Positions 1 to 5,911 of a stretch of 5,911 bases of DNA are shown in pieces. Under the pieces are notes generated by a model. That model saw only the letters and a program-made list of their open reading frames with translations. It did no database searches and was not told where the DNA came from. The position numbers were made by a program, and so were the translations under genes. How positions within the stretch are numbered: position 1 is the stretch's first letter; each line of letters opens with the position of its first letter. Origin of the DNA: an uncultured Schwartzia sp. (GTDB lineage Bacteria; Bacillota; Negativicutes; Selenomonadales; Selenomonadaceae); NCBI GenBank assembly GCA_905372875.1, contig CAJPQU010000124.1, positions 1 to 5,911 of the forward strand, in the 5' to 3' direction.

Positions 1-50
1 CTTTTCCTGTCGGAGCGTTGCCGTTTTGTCGGAAGGGTCTGGCTCCGCGT

Positions 51-79
51 TTGCGGCGATCCTTGGAAAATGCTATAAT
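51..79 (+). promoter_or_regulatory. Candidate sigma-70-type promoter P1 (extended -10) for the acetyltransferase gene
   Basis: A perfect TATAAT at 74-79 is preceded by TGC (71-73), giving a textbook extended -10 element. A -35-like TTGCGG lies at 51-56 with a 17-base spacer; only its TTG matches consensus, which is common when the -10 is extended. Transcription would start near 86 and leave a leader of about 97 nt, too short for a T-box. This is read directly from sequence; activity is inferred. Confidence 0.72.
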
Positions 80-110
80 TAAAATAGTACGCGCATGTTG
101 CGCCCGCTTT

Positions 111-138
111 TTGGCAACGCACAATTTGATTTTATTAT
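111..138 (+). promoter_or_regulatory. Candidate second promoter P2 for the acetyltransferase gene
   Basis: TTGGCA (111-116, five of six matches to TTGACA) and TATTAT (133-138, five of six matches to TATAAT) are separated by 16 bases. Transcription would start near 145, about 38 bases upstream of the ATG. It lies downstream of P1, so the two could form a tandem pair. The region is AT-rich from 121, so a chance match is possible. Confidence 0.4.
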
Positions 139-166
139 AGCAAAGAAAATGAAAAGGAAATGAAGC

Positions 167-172
167 AGGGAG
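167..172 (+). promoter_or_regulatory. Ribosome binding site of the acetyltransferase gene
   Basis: AGGGAG lies 10 bases before the ATG at 183. A nearer ATG at 178-180 is in another reading frame that does not give the acetyltransferase, so 183 is the start. Confidence 0.6.
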
Positions 173-182
173 ACGTGATGTC

Positions 183-1139
183 ATGGCGCTGGCTAAGGAG
201 AACGAAATACAGGATATTGTCGCCGAGATCATGGCGGACTACGAAAATGATCGCCCTATCGACCAGCGGGACGTGTCGACCCAGATCGATGAGAAAGCAA
301 TTTTAGACGTGGTGCAAAAGTTGCTGCGCATCCTCTATCCTGGCTATTACCGCCGTAAATCTTACACGCCCCACGACGATTACCGCAATCTTTCCTTTTT
401 CATCGAGGAGATCGTCTTCAAGCTGACCCGCCAGATCGCCGGTGTCCTCCCGGGATTGTCAGCTTACGCGCATGTGGATGAGCCGGTGGTGCAGCGAGAA
501 GCACAGCGGCTCGTATTCGCCTTTCTGCATCGGATCCCCTATATGCGAGACGATGTCAATTCCGATTTGGAAGCCGCCTTTGACGGAGATCCAGCGGCGA
601 AGAGTCGGGAAGAGATCGTCTTAGCTTATCCGGGGCTTTTGGCGATTACGATCTACCGTATTGCCCACGAGCTGTTTCTCCTCAAGGTGCCGCTGATTCC
701 TCGGATCATGACGGAGTACGGTCACAGCCAGACCGGCGTTGACATTCACCCGGGGGCGACCATTGGCCGCTATTTCTTCATCGACCACGCCACTGGTGTT
801 GTGGTGGGGGAAACGGCGATTATCGGTGCGCATGTGAAGCTTTATCAGGGCGTTACCATCGGGGCGCTCTCGACGCGCGGCGGGCAAAAGCTCCGGGGGG
901 CCAAGCGCCATCCCACCATCGAGGATAACGTCACCATCTACTCCGGGGCGTCCATTTTGGGCGGAGAGACCGTCGTGGGGCATGATTCCGTCATCGGCGG
1001 CAATTCCTTTATCACCCGATCCATCAAGCCGGGGACGCGGGTCAGCATCAAAAATCAGGAACTTCAGATCGACGAACGGGACGGTGGCACGTTTCAGGAA
1101 AAAGAGATCGCGCCGGGGGCGTGGTTCTATACGATTTGA
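183..1139 (+). CDS. cysE: Serine O-acetyltransferase (long, EpsC-type)
   Basis: The enzyme transfers acetyl from acetyl-CoA to L-serine, giving O-acetylserine, which a cysteine synthase then converts to cysteine; it is cytoplasmic. The 318-residue protein has an alpha-helical N-terminal part (about 1-180) and a C-terminal left-handed beta-helix of hexapeptide repeats (about 185-285). Hallmarks are DIHPGATIG at 187-195, IDHATGVVVGE at 200-210, YQGVTIGAL at 221-229 and KRHPTIEDN at 241-249. By comparison with E. coli CysE the catalytic or substrate residues would be Asp187, His202 and His243, all present. At about 318 residues it is longer than E. coli CysE (about 273) and resembles the long form in Bacteroidetes and Firmicutes that databases often label EpsC. 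The ATG at 183 fits the ribosome binding site. The gene lies 81 bases upstream of the Mrp gene with no terminator between, suggesting one transcript. The family is certain; the choice between the names cysE and epsC is nomenclature. Confidence 0.95.
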   Translation: MALAKENEIQDIVAEIMADYENDRPIDQRDVSTQIDEKAILDVVQKLLRILYPGYYRRKSYTPHDDYRNLSFFIEEIVFKLTRQIAGVLPGLSAYAHVDEPVVQREAQRLVFAFLHRIPYMRDDVNSDLEAAFDGDPAAKSREEIVLAYPGLLAITIYRIAHELFLLKVPLIPRIMTEYGHSQTGVDIHPGATIGRYFFIDHATGVVVGETAIIGAHVKLYQGVTIGALSTRGGQKLRGAKRHPTIEDNVTIYSGASILGGETVVGHDSVIGGNSFITRSIKPGTRVSIKNQELQIDERDGGTFQEKEIAPGAWFYTI

Positions 1140-1200
1140 CCATGGGGGCGTTGAGGAAATGCGTGCATTCTCTTGTGGGATTTTCCGGCGTGGCCAGTGG

Positions 1201-1209
1201 AGGAGGGGG
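1201..1209 (+). promoter_or_regulatory. Ribosome binding site that sets the Mrp start
   Basis: AGGAGGGGG lies 11 bases before the ATG at 1221. The frame is open further upstream to a TTG at 1173, but that codon has no comparable site and the extra 16 residues look like translated leader. The start at 1221 is therefore preferred. Confidence 0.75.
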
Positions 1210-1220
1210 AGAAACCGAAG

Positions 1221-2063
1221 ATGAATGAAGGAGAAACTTGCGGCAAGGCGTGTGATGCCTGCGGCACGGTCTGTGAGGAACGACAGTCGTCGCCGAATTT
1301 TCAGGAGAAGCCCAATGCACTTTCCCATGTGCGCCATGTGATCGCGGTGATGAGCGGCAAAGGCGGCGTGGGGAAGTCTTTCGTGACGGCGTTAGCGGCG
1401 TCGATGATGCGCCGCGTCGGATACCATGTGGGGATATTAGACGCGGATGTGACGGGGCCGTCGATCCCGAAAATGTTTGGCGTGTCAGGGCAGATTCGTG
1501 GAACAGCCTCGGGCGCTTATCCGCTTCCGAGCGACGGCGGCATCGATATCATGTCCGTTAATCTCATGCTGAAAAATGAAGAGGAGCCGGTGGTTTGGCG
1601 TGGCCCGGTCATTTCCGGCGTGGTCAAACAGTTCTGGTCGGAGATCATCTGGCAGGACGTGGATTACCTCTTTGTGGATATGCCGCCGGGGACAGGGGAC
1701 GTTCCCCTGACGGTATTTCAATCCTTGCCGGTGGATGGAATTTTAGTCGTGACCTCGCCGCAGGAATTGGTGTCCATGATCGTCAAAAAGGCGGTGAACA
1801 TGGCCAACTTGATGAAGATTCCCATCCTAGGCTTTATTGAGAACATGGCCTTCTTTCGCTGTCCTGACTGCGGCAAGGAACATCACCTTTTCGGGGAAAG
1901 CCATCTCCCCGCCATTGCTGCCCAATACGATTTGCCGGTGCTGGGGCATATCCCCATTGATCCGGCCATTGCCGCCGCCTGTGATCGGGGACAAGTGGAA
2001 ACGTTGGAAAATCACTGGCTCGACGGCCTGATGACAATATTGCAGAACCTGAAAGAAAAATGA
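1221..2063 (+). CDS. mrp: Mrp/NBP35-family Fe-S cluster carrier ATPase
   Basis: This is a cytoplasmic P-loop ATPase of the Mrp/NBP35/ApbC family, whose members bind an Fe-S cluster and pass it to apoproteins. The predicted 280-residue protein has a deviant Walker A, SGKGGVGKS, at 45-53, with the signature lysine Lys47 as well as Lys52. The DADVTGPSIPKMFG segment is at 74-87 and the Walker B-like VDMPPGTGDVPLT at 152-164. A CPDC pair at Cys214/Cys217 is the family's bridging cluster site between two subunits. Before the P-loop is a short cysteine cluster, Cys7, Cys11, Cys14 and Cys18 (C-x3-C-x2-C-x3-C), reminiscent of the N-terminal cluster of eukaryotic Nbp35 and of short Mrp proteins in Clostridia-like bacteria. 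It lacks the N-terminal DUF59 domain of E. coli-type Mrp. The gene follows the acetyltransferase gene, which supplies cysteine biosynthesis, and is closed by a strong terminator. The family is certain; the client proteins are unknown. Confidence 0.95.
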   Translation: MNEGETCGKACDACGTVCEERQSSPNFQEKPNALSHVRHVIAVMSGKGGVGKSFVTALAASMMRRVGYHVGILDADVTGPSIPKMFGVSGQIRGTASGAYPLPSDGGIDIMSVNLMLKNEEEPVVWRGPVISGVVKQFWSEIIWQDVDYLFVDMPPGTGDVPLTVFQSLPVDGILVVTSPQELVSMIVKKAVNMANLMKIPILGFIENMAFFRCPDCGKEHHLFGESHLPAIAAQYDLPVLGHIPIDPAIAAACDRGQVETLENHWLDGLMTILQNLKEK

Positions 2064-2070
2064 GTTATGG

Positions 2071-2117
2071 AAAATCCCCATGGACCGGAAGTGAAATTCC
2101 GCTTCATGGGGATTTTT
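2071..2117 (+). terminator. Rho-independent terminator after the Mrp gene
   Basis: A perfect 12-base stem pairs 2071-2082 with 2105-2116, and the descending arm ends in a run of T (2113-2117). The intervening 22 bases contain a second small stem, CGGAA (2086-2090) with TTCCG (2097-2101), making a stacked two-part hairpin. The 5' arm begins with AAAA opposite the T-run, so it could also work on the minus strand, although no minus-strand gene is seen nearby. It begins 7 bases after the Mrp stop codon. Confidence 0.88.
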
Positions 2118-2148
2118 GCAGTTCGATACTTTTGGGTATAAAACCCCA

Positions 2149-2178
2149 TTGTTTTCATGCGTTTTTCATGATTATACT
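2149..2178 (+). promoter_or_regulatory. Candidate promoter of the receptor pair
   Basis: TTGTTT (2149-2154) and TATACT (2173-2178) are separated by 18 bases. The -10 matches consensus in five of six positions; the -35 matches only in TTG. Transcription would start near 2185, leaving a leader of about 85 bases. It lies in the AT-rich gap between the terminator and the receptor gene, where a promoter is expected. Other AT-rich hexamers nearby (for example TATAAA at 2137-2142) lack a suitably spaced -35. Confidence 0.45.
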
Positions 2179-2200
2179 AAGAATGATTACAGATCGTCAT

Positions 2201-2219
2201 TTATGAAAAATTCATTATC
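2201..2219 (+). promoter_or_regulatory. Possible Fur-like operator (one good half-site)
   Basis: TTCATTATC at 2211-2219 matches the right half of the classical Fur box in eight of nine positions. The left half (2201-2209) matches poorly, and the full 19 bases match in about ten positions. The core is a clean dyad, ATGAA (2203-2207) and TTCAT (2211-2215) around AAA. It lies just downstream of the predicted transcription start of a receptor gene, where an iron-responsive repressor would be expected. The regulator is inferred from the receptor family, and AT-richness makes chance matches likely. Confidence 0.3.
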
Positions 2220-2254
2220 GTTGTTTAATAGGAAATTGTCAACTATTTTTATTC

Positions 2255-2260
2255 AAGGAG
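2255..2260 (+). promoter_or_regulatory. Ribosome binding site that sets the first receptor's start
   Basis: AAGGAG lies 8 bases before the ATG at 2269, where a signal peptide begins. The frame is open upstream to 2116 and contains an ATG at 2203, but neither has a ribosome binding site and the upstream part overlaps the terminator and promoter region. Confidence 0.8.
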
Positions 2261-2268
2261 ATGGCGGG

Positions 2269-4443
2269 ATGAAGAGGAAGAAATGGCTGGCGGCGGCTGT
2301 GTTGGGAACGATCATGACGCTGCGACTGGCGACGCCGGTGTGTGTGGCGGCGGACAGAGCAGCGGAGGAAGCGGAGACGCGTTCTGGCGCTTTGGATCAG
2401 TACGACATTGGCGATATGGTGGTGACAGCCCATCGAGACGCGGGAGAGGCCTTCGTCGCCCGGGAGGGGACGGTGGGGATTTTAGGGACGCAGGACACGA
2501 TGGATACACCCTTTACGGTGACGAACATCACGGAAAAGACCGTCGAATCCTTTACGAATCCAACCCAGCCTTTGGACAGTATGCTGGCGGGATCTCCTTC
2601 CATTCGTCAGTCAGGCAGTATCCTTCACAATGATTTTACCTTTCGCGGATTTCGCGCCAATGGGACAAGCTGTTATGTAAACGGTATCCCGGGAATATGG
2701 ACGCAGTTTAATGCGCCCACCCACATCGTTGCCCGGGCGGAGGTAGTGGCGGGGCCGAACAGCGGCCTCAGCGGCACCGGAACGCACTACGAGTCTAACG
2801 CGGCAGGGGGACTGGTGAATTTCGTCACCAAAAGGGCCGGTGAACAGGATTTCAATCGCTTTACCTTGACCCACTCTGGGCATAATCTTTTCGGCGGCTA
2901 TCTTGATTTTAGCTATCGCTTTGGGCGCAATCGAGACTGGGGCGCACGGGTCAATATTGAAAAAGTGGACGGCGAAACGGCGGTGGATGCCCAGCGGGTC
3001 AAATCCTCCAGCATATATCTCAATCTCGATCATCGCGACGCGCGCAGCAAGACGAATATTTTCACCGGCTACCGGGAAAATGAGATCATCAACGGCCAGC
3101 GGTGGTTCAAATTGGCGAATGCCGTCACGCGGCTCCCGTCAGTGCCTGATCACAGCCGCAATTATTCCTTCGTTGGGATGGACAAGGCTTCCTACGGCTG
3201 GGTTTTGACTGTCAATCACGAGCAGAAATTCAACGAGGATTGGAAATGGTTCATGAATTTCGGCCTCCTTCATAATAAATTGAATAAAAACGTGATGTAT
3301 CGGTACAGTGCGCTGACTATTCTGAATGATAACGGTGATTTTAAGATCGAGGAGCAAAGCACCACGACGCCGCAGCGGGCTTACTATTGGCAGGCGGGCG
3401 TACACGGAACGGTATCTATGGGCGAGGCGGTCAACCATCTGACCTTGGCCGTGGATCGGGCGTGGCGTTTGCGGGACGGGACGAAAAATGGCACAGTGTG
3501 GAATCTTGGCACCGGCAATATCTACACGGCCATTTTGACCCAGACACGAGAGGCCTATGCCGGCTATGAGAGCGCATTGAGCAACAAGACGCGGATTGCA
3601 GGCATATCGTTTGTGGACTCCATTGACTATAAGAAGTTGAATGTCCTCTTGGGCGTTCATTATCATAAATCCAACGTGGATGCTTACAATATGGCGACGG
3701 GGAAGGTCTCCTCCAGCGCCAACAGCAGCGCGACCTGCCCGACCTATGCCATTCTGTATAAGCCTACAGAAAATTTCGCGCTCTACGCGAGCCATGCGGA
3801 GAACTTCGACGTGGGATCCGTGGTGGGATCGGGCTATAAAAATCAGGGGGATATTTTGCCCCCCGCTAAGACGAAGCAGAACGAGATCGGGTTCAAGTAT
3901 ACGAATAAAGGACTCTTGGCAACTTTGAGCTTCTTTGACATTGAGCAGGCCAACAATATCGATGTCCAGCAAGGCAGTGATCGTTATCAGCTTCAGGACG
4001 GGCGGATCCGGCACAAGGGTGTCGAGTTAGCGGTCAGCGGGAAATTGGGAAACAAGTGGAATTTCTCCACGGGACTTTCCTATTTGGACGCCACCTACGA
4101 TAAGACGAAAAACGGCCAGTACGATGGCGTCATTGAGTCCGGGCGGCCAAGGTGGGCAGGGTCTCTGATGCTGCGCTACGACGCGGATGAAGCCTTCGGC
4201 GCGTTCGGTCGGGTGGTATACACTGGCAGTGCCCCCGTTCTCTACGAAAAATTCTGGGCGCCGTCTTACGCGGTGGTGGATATAGGCGTAGAGTATAAGA
4301 CGAAAATCGATCGTATGCCAGCGAAGTTCAGTCTGACCTGCTACAACTTGTTCAACAAATCCTACTGGATGATCGCCCGCGGGGACAATCTCTACCTGTC
4401 GACACCTCGCACGGTCGCCGTGACTATGAGCGTAGATTTTTAA
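2269..4443 (+). CDS. TonB-dependent outer-membrane receptor (siderophore-receptor-like)
   Basis: This is a 22-strand beta-barrel type receptor that takes up a scarce ligand across the outer membrane using TonB energy. The predicted precursor has 724 residues, a normal length. A signal peptide covers about 1-28 (KRKK, a hydrophobic core, then CVAA before Asp29). An acidic linker (about 29-44) is followed by a TonB-box-like DMVVTA at 49-54. The plug runs from about 69 to 190, with LAGSPSIRQ near 106-114, FTFRGF at 123-128, YVNGIP at 136-141, AEVVAGPNS at 157-165 and GGLVNFVTKRA at 180-190. The barrel follows and ends in a siderophore-receptor-type C-terminus, with NLFNKSYW, then TPRTVAV and a final Phe724 as needed for barrel assembly. 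The segment between GP (162-163) and GG (180-181) is longer than in FhuA-type plugs. A paralogue follows 90 bases downstream. An iron chelate is the default guess for substrate, but cobalamin, heme or another metal complex is possible. Confidence 0.93.
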   Translation: MKRKKWLAAAVLGTIMTLRLATPVCVAADRAAEEAETRSGALDQYDIGDMVVTAHRDAGEAFVAREGTVGILGTQDTMDTPFTVTNITEKTVESFTNPTQPLDSMLAGSPSIRQSGSILHNDFTFRGFRANGTSCYVNGIPGIWTQFNAPTHIVARAEVVAGPNSGLSGTGTHYESNAAGGLVNFVTKRAGEQDFNRFTLTHSGHNLFGGYLDFSYRFGRNRDWGARVNIEKVDGETAVDAQRVKSSSIYLNLDHRDARSKTNIFTGYRENEIINGQRWFKLANAVTRLPSVPDHSRNYSFVGMDKASYGWVLTVNHEQKFNEDWKWFMNFGLLHNKLNKNVMYRYSALTILNDNGDFKIEEQSTTTPQRAYYWQAGVHGTVSMGEAVNHLTLAVDRAWRLRDGTKNGTVWNLGTGNIYTAILTQTREAYAGYESALSNKTRIAGISFVDSIDYKKLNVLLGVHYHKSNVDAYNMATGKVSSSANSSATCPTYAILYKPTENFALYASHAENFDVGSVVGSGYKNQGDILPPAKTKQNEIGFKYTNKGLLATLSFFDIEQANNIDVQQGSDRYQLQDGRIRHKGVELAVSGKLGNKWNFSTGLSYLDATYDKTKNGQYDGVIESGRPRWAGSLMLRYDADEAFGAFGRVVYTGSAPVLYEKFWAPSYAVVDIGVEYKTKIDRMPAKFSLTCYNLFNKSYWMIARGDNLYLSTPRTVAVTMSVDF

Positions 4444-4521
4444 GAAAAAGTGTTATCGGGGCGTCCTGCGGGGCGGATGGCTGTCTGGGGAAGCGGAATA
4501 TTTTCCTGCGGACAAGAGGAG

Positions 4522-4526
4522 AGGAG
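4522..4526 (+). promoter_or_regulatory. Ribosome binding site of the second receptor
   Basis: AGGAG lies 7 bases before the ATG at 4534, within a purine-rich run (4515-4526) that also holds a second GAGGAG. It fixes the start directly before the KKKR of the signal peptide. Confidence 0.75.
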
Positions 4527-4533
4527 CAGCAGA

Positions 4534-5911
4534 ATGATAAAGAAGAAAAGGTTAGCGGCGGCGGTGGCCGCAACGCTTTTCGGGAGCGCGTTATTTTTGG
4601 CTGAAGGCTATACAGCAGAGAAGACGGCGGAGGAGGGCGGCGACGCTCTCGACAGTTATCACATTGAGGACGTGGTGGTCACTGGGGATCGGGATACGAT
4701 GCCCGGCGGCCTCATCGGGCGACAAGCACGCGTGGGAGTCTTAGGGGAAAAGAGCGTCATGGATATCCCGTGGTCGGAGATGAGCCTGACGGAGCGCATG
4801 ATCGAAAATTATAACGATCCCAGTCAGCCATTGGCGAACTTCCTCCTCAACAATCCTTCCATTCGGACGAGTACCAGTTCCCCCATGTACACGGATTTTT
4901 CCATGCGGGGCATCAACATGAACGGCAATCACATGATGCTCAACGGCGTGCCGAGCCTGTTTTATCAGTTTTCCTCACCGCCCGCCCACATCATCGAACG
5001 CATGGACATCACCTCTGGCCCCAACGCCGCTGTCAACGGCGTCAGCATGTCGAACAACGGGACGAACGGCGGCGCGACGCCCGCCCCGGGTACGATTAAC
5101 GTGGTCTCCAAGCGGGCGAAGGCGGAGCCCATCACGCGTTACACCCAGGTCTTTACCGGGCACAGCACGCTAGGCGAGTATATCGACATTGGGCGGCGCT
5201 GGGGCGAGGACGGCGCGTGGGGGCTGCGTGTCAACGCCGAGTTTTTGCAGGGAGAGATGTCTCTTCGAGACGCGGAGAAGCACAGCGCGAATGTCTTTTT
5301 CAATTTAGATCATCAAGGGCGAAAGAGCCAGACGAATCTATTCGCTGGATATTGGGATCTTCGGGTCAATGGCGCCCAGCGCTGGTTTACCTACACGGGG
5401 CTGACGGACAAGCTTCCCAAGGTGCCAGACGCGAATCATTCGTACGATTACGCCGGAACGACGAAGTGGATGTACGGGGAGATTTTGACCCTGAACCACG
5501 CCCAGAAATTCGACGATACCTGGAGCCTCTTCTTTAATGGCGGCTTTTCCCGGCGCACTGGCAACAAGTGGAACTCGGGCGCCAGCTTGAAGTTTGACGC
5601 CAAGGGCAATTTCGTTGGCAATACGGCACAGTGCATGGAGGAATCTGGGCTTAACTCCTATTTGCAGCTTGGCATCACAGCCAAGGCGACGACAGGGGCG
5701 GTCAAGCACGACATCTCGCTGGCCGTTGACCGGGCGTGGTCGCGCTACTGGAGCAGCAACAACAGCGGCCCCGTCGGCCTTTACGGCGGCAATCTTTACG
5801 ACGGGATCGTCTTTCGGAGCGGTTTCTTCCTGCCCACGCTTATCAAGGAAAGCCCCAAGTGGGAGGAAACAAACGTCGGGATCACGCTGGCCGACGCCAT
5901 GACCTTTGGAA
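4534..5911 (+). CDS. TonB-dependent outer-membrane receptor, paralogue of the preceding gene (3' end outside window)
   Basis: The frame stays open from the ATG at 4534 to the window edge, giving 459 codons. By the length of its paralogue roughly 265 residues of barrel are missing here. The signal peptide spans about 1-28 (KKKR, a hydrophobic core, then GYTA before Glu29). An acidic linker leads to a TonB-box-like DVVVTG at 46-51. The plug runs from about 67 to 195, with LLNNPSIRT, FSMRGI, MLNGVP, MDITSGPNAA (157-166) and TINVVSKRA (187-195). A barrel with alternating strands follows. It aligns with the first receptor almost without gaps from 265 on, sharing QRWF at 282-285, LPKVPD at 294-299 and LAVDRAW at 396-402. 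The plug has a Ser/Asn/Gly/Thr-rich insertion at about 169-184, and the usual GG before the xxN motif reads PG. No terminator or clear promoter separates it from the first receptor, so co-transcription is likely. The substrate is unknown and may differ from that of the paralogue. Confidence 0.9.
   Translation, partial: MIKKKRLAAAVAATLFGSALFLAEGYTAEKTAEEGGDALDSYHIEDVVVTGDRDTMPGGLIGRQARVGVLGEKSVMDIPWSEMSLTERMIENYNDPSQPLANFLLNNPSIRTSTSSPMYTDFSMRGINMNGNHMMLNGVPSLFYQFSSPPAHIIERMDITSGPNAAVNGVSMSNNGTNGGATPAPGTINVVSKRAKAEPITRYTQVFTGHSTLGEYIDIGRRWGEDGAWGLRVNAEFLQGEMSLRDAEKHSANVFFNLDHQGRKSQTNLFAGYWDLRVNGAQRWFTYTGLTDKLPKVPDANHSYDYAGTTKWMYGEILTLNHAQKFDDTWSLFFNGGFSRRTGNKWNSGASLKFDAKGNFVGNTAQCMEESGLNSYLQLGITAKATTGAVKHDISLAVDRAWSRYWSSNNSGPVGLYGGNLYDGIVFRSGFFLPTLIKESPKWEETNVGITLADAMTFG

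Noticed and set aside
1..82. Possible 3' end of an upstream gene
   Set aside because: All three forward frames are open here (stops at 76-78, 80-82 and 137-139), but none gives a recognisable protein and the stretch is too short to choose between them.
149..163. Tiny leader peptide frame (MKRK then stop) before the acetyltransferase gene
   Set aside because: At four codons it is too short, lacks a clear ribosome binding site and has no regulatory codon run such as repeated cysteine codons.
1158..1169. AATGC-GT-GCATT palindrome between the acetyltransferase and Mrp genes
   Set aside because: The arms are only five bases and no promoter hexamers are suitably placed, so there is nothing to support an operator.
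1173..1220. TTG start giving Mrp 16 extra residues
   Set aside because: The strong AGGAGGGGG lies before the ATG at 1221, and the extra residues resemble translated leader rather than Mrp sequence.
621..1337. Minus-strand open frame of 238 codons spanning the acetyltransferase-Mrp junction
   Set aside because: It overlaps two well-supported genes, and its translation is Arg/Pro/His-rich without any family signature.
2116..2268. In-frame N-terminal extension of the first receptor, including an ATG at 2203
   Set aside because: The extension has no ribosome binding site, would bury the signal peptide, and covers the terminator's T-run and the promoter region. The ATG at 2269 has AAGGAG at ideal spacing.
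3139..4014. Long open frame on the minus strand (291 codons) opposite the first receptor
   Set aside because: It lies wholly inside a clearly recognisable receptor gene, has no ribosome binding site or recognisable domain, and looks like a frame shadow of GC-biased codons.
4462..4475. Small GC hairpin (CGTCC with GGGCG) between the receptor genes as a terminator
   Set aside because: It has five pairs including a wobble and no T-run follows, so it cannot be called a terminator. The TCCTGCGG repeat (4464-4471 and 4504-4511) in the same gap is short and may be chance.

Overview
The window carries four protein-coding genes, all on the + strand. In order they are a serine O-acetyltransferase (183-1139), an Mrp/NBP35-type Fe-S cluster carrier ATPase (1221-2063), a complete TonB-dependent outer-membrane receptor (2269-4443) and a second, paralogous receptor that runs off the right edge (4534 to beyond 5911). 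The gene content suggests a diderm Firmicute (Negativicutes, of the Selenomonas/Megasphaera kind). Strong AGGAG-type ribosome binding sites, an extended -10 promoter and a short-Cys-cluster Mrp are Firmicutes-like, while TonB-dependent receptors with signal peptides and a terminal Phe require an outer membrane. The taxonomic call is inference from style only. I see no RNA gene, insertion sequence, CRISPR array or origin.

Layout. Positions 1-182 are a leader with two candidate sigma-70-type promoters in front of the acetyltransferase gene. All three forward frames are open at the left edge, so the tail of an upstream gene cannot be excluded. The acetyltransferase and Mrp genes are 81 bases apart with no terminator or convincing promoter between them, so they are probably co-transcribed. 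A strong compound hairpin with a T-tract (2071-2117) closes this unit. An AT-rich stretch of about 150 bases follows, with a candidate promoter and a partial Fur-like dyad, and leads into the receptor pair. The receptor genes are 89-90 bases apart with no recognisable terminator between them, so they probably form one unit.

How they may work together. The first unit makes O-acetylserine, the direct precursor of cysteine (the sulfur donor for Fe-S clusters), and an Fe-S carrier. The second unit probably imports an iron chelate or another metal complex or cofactor across the outer membrane. A sulfur/Fe-S/iron theme is therefore plausible, but the terminator separates the two units and the receptors' substrate cannot be read from the sequence.

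The most unusual part is the receptor pair. The two proteins are clearly homologous and share interior blocks (an NG-QRWF region, LPxVPD and LAVDRAW) at nearly the same residue positions. Both have the plug segment between the conserved GP and the GG/PG-xxN motif lengthened relative to classical siderophore receptors, and the lengths and sequences differ between the two. No clear-cut novel multi-gene system is visible. The receptor pair is the best candidate for something undescribed.
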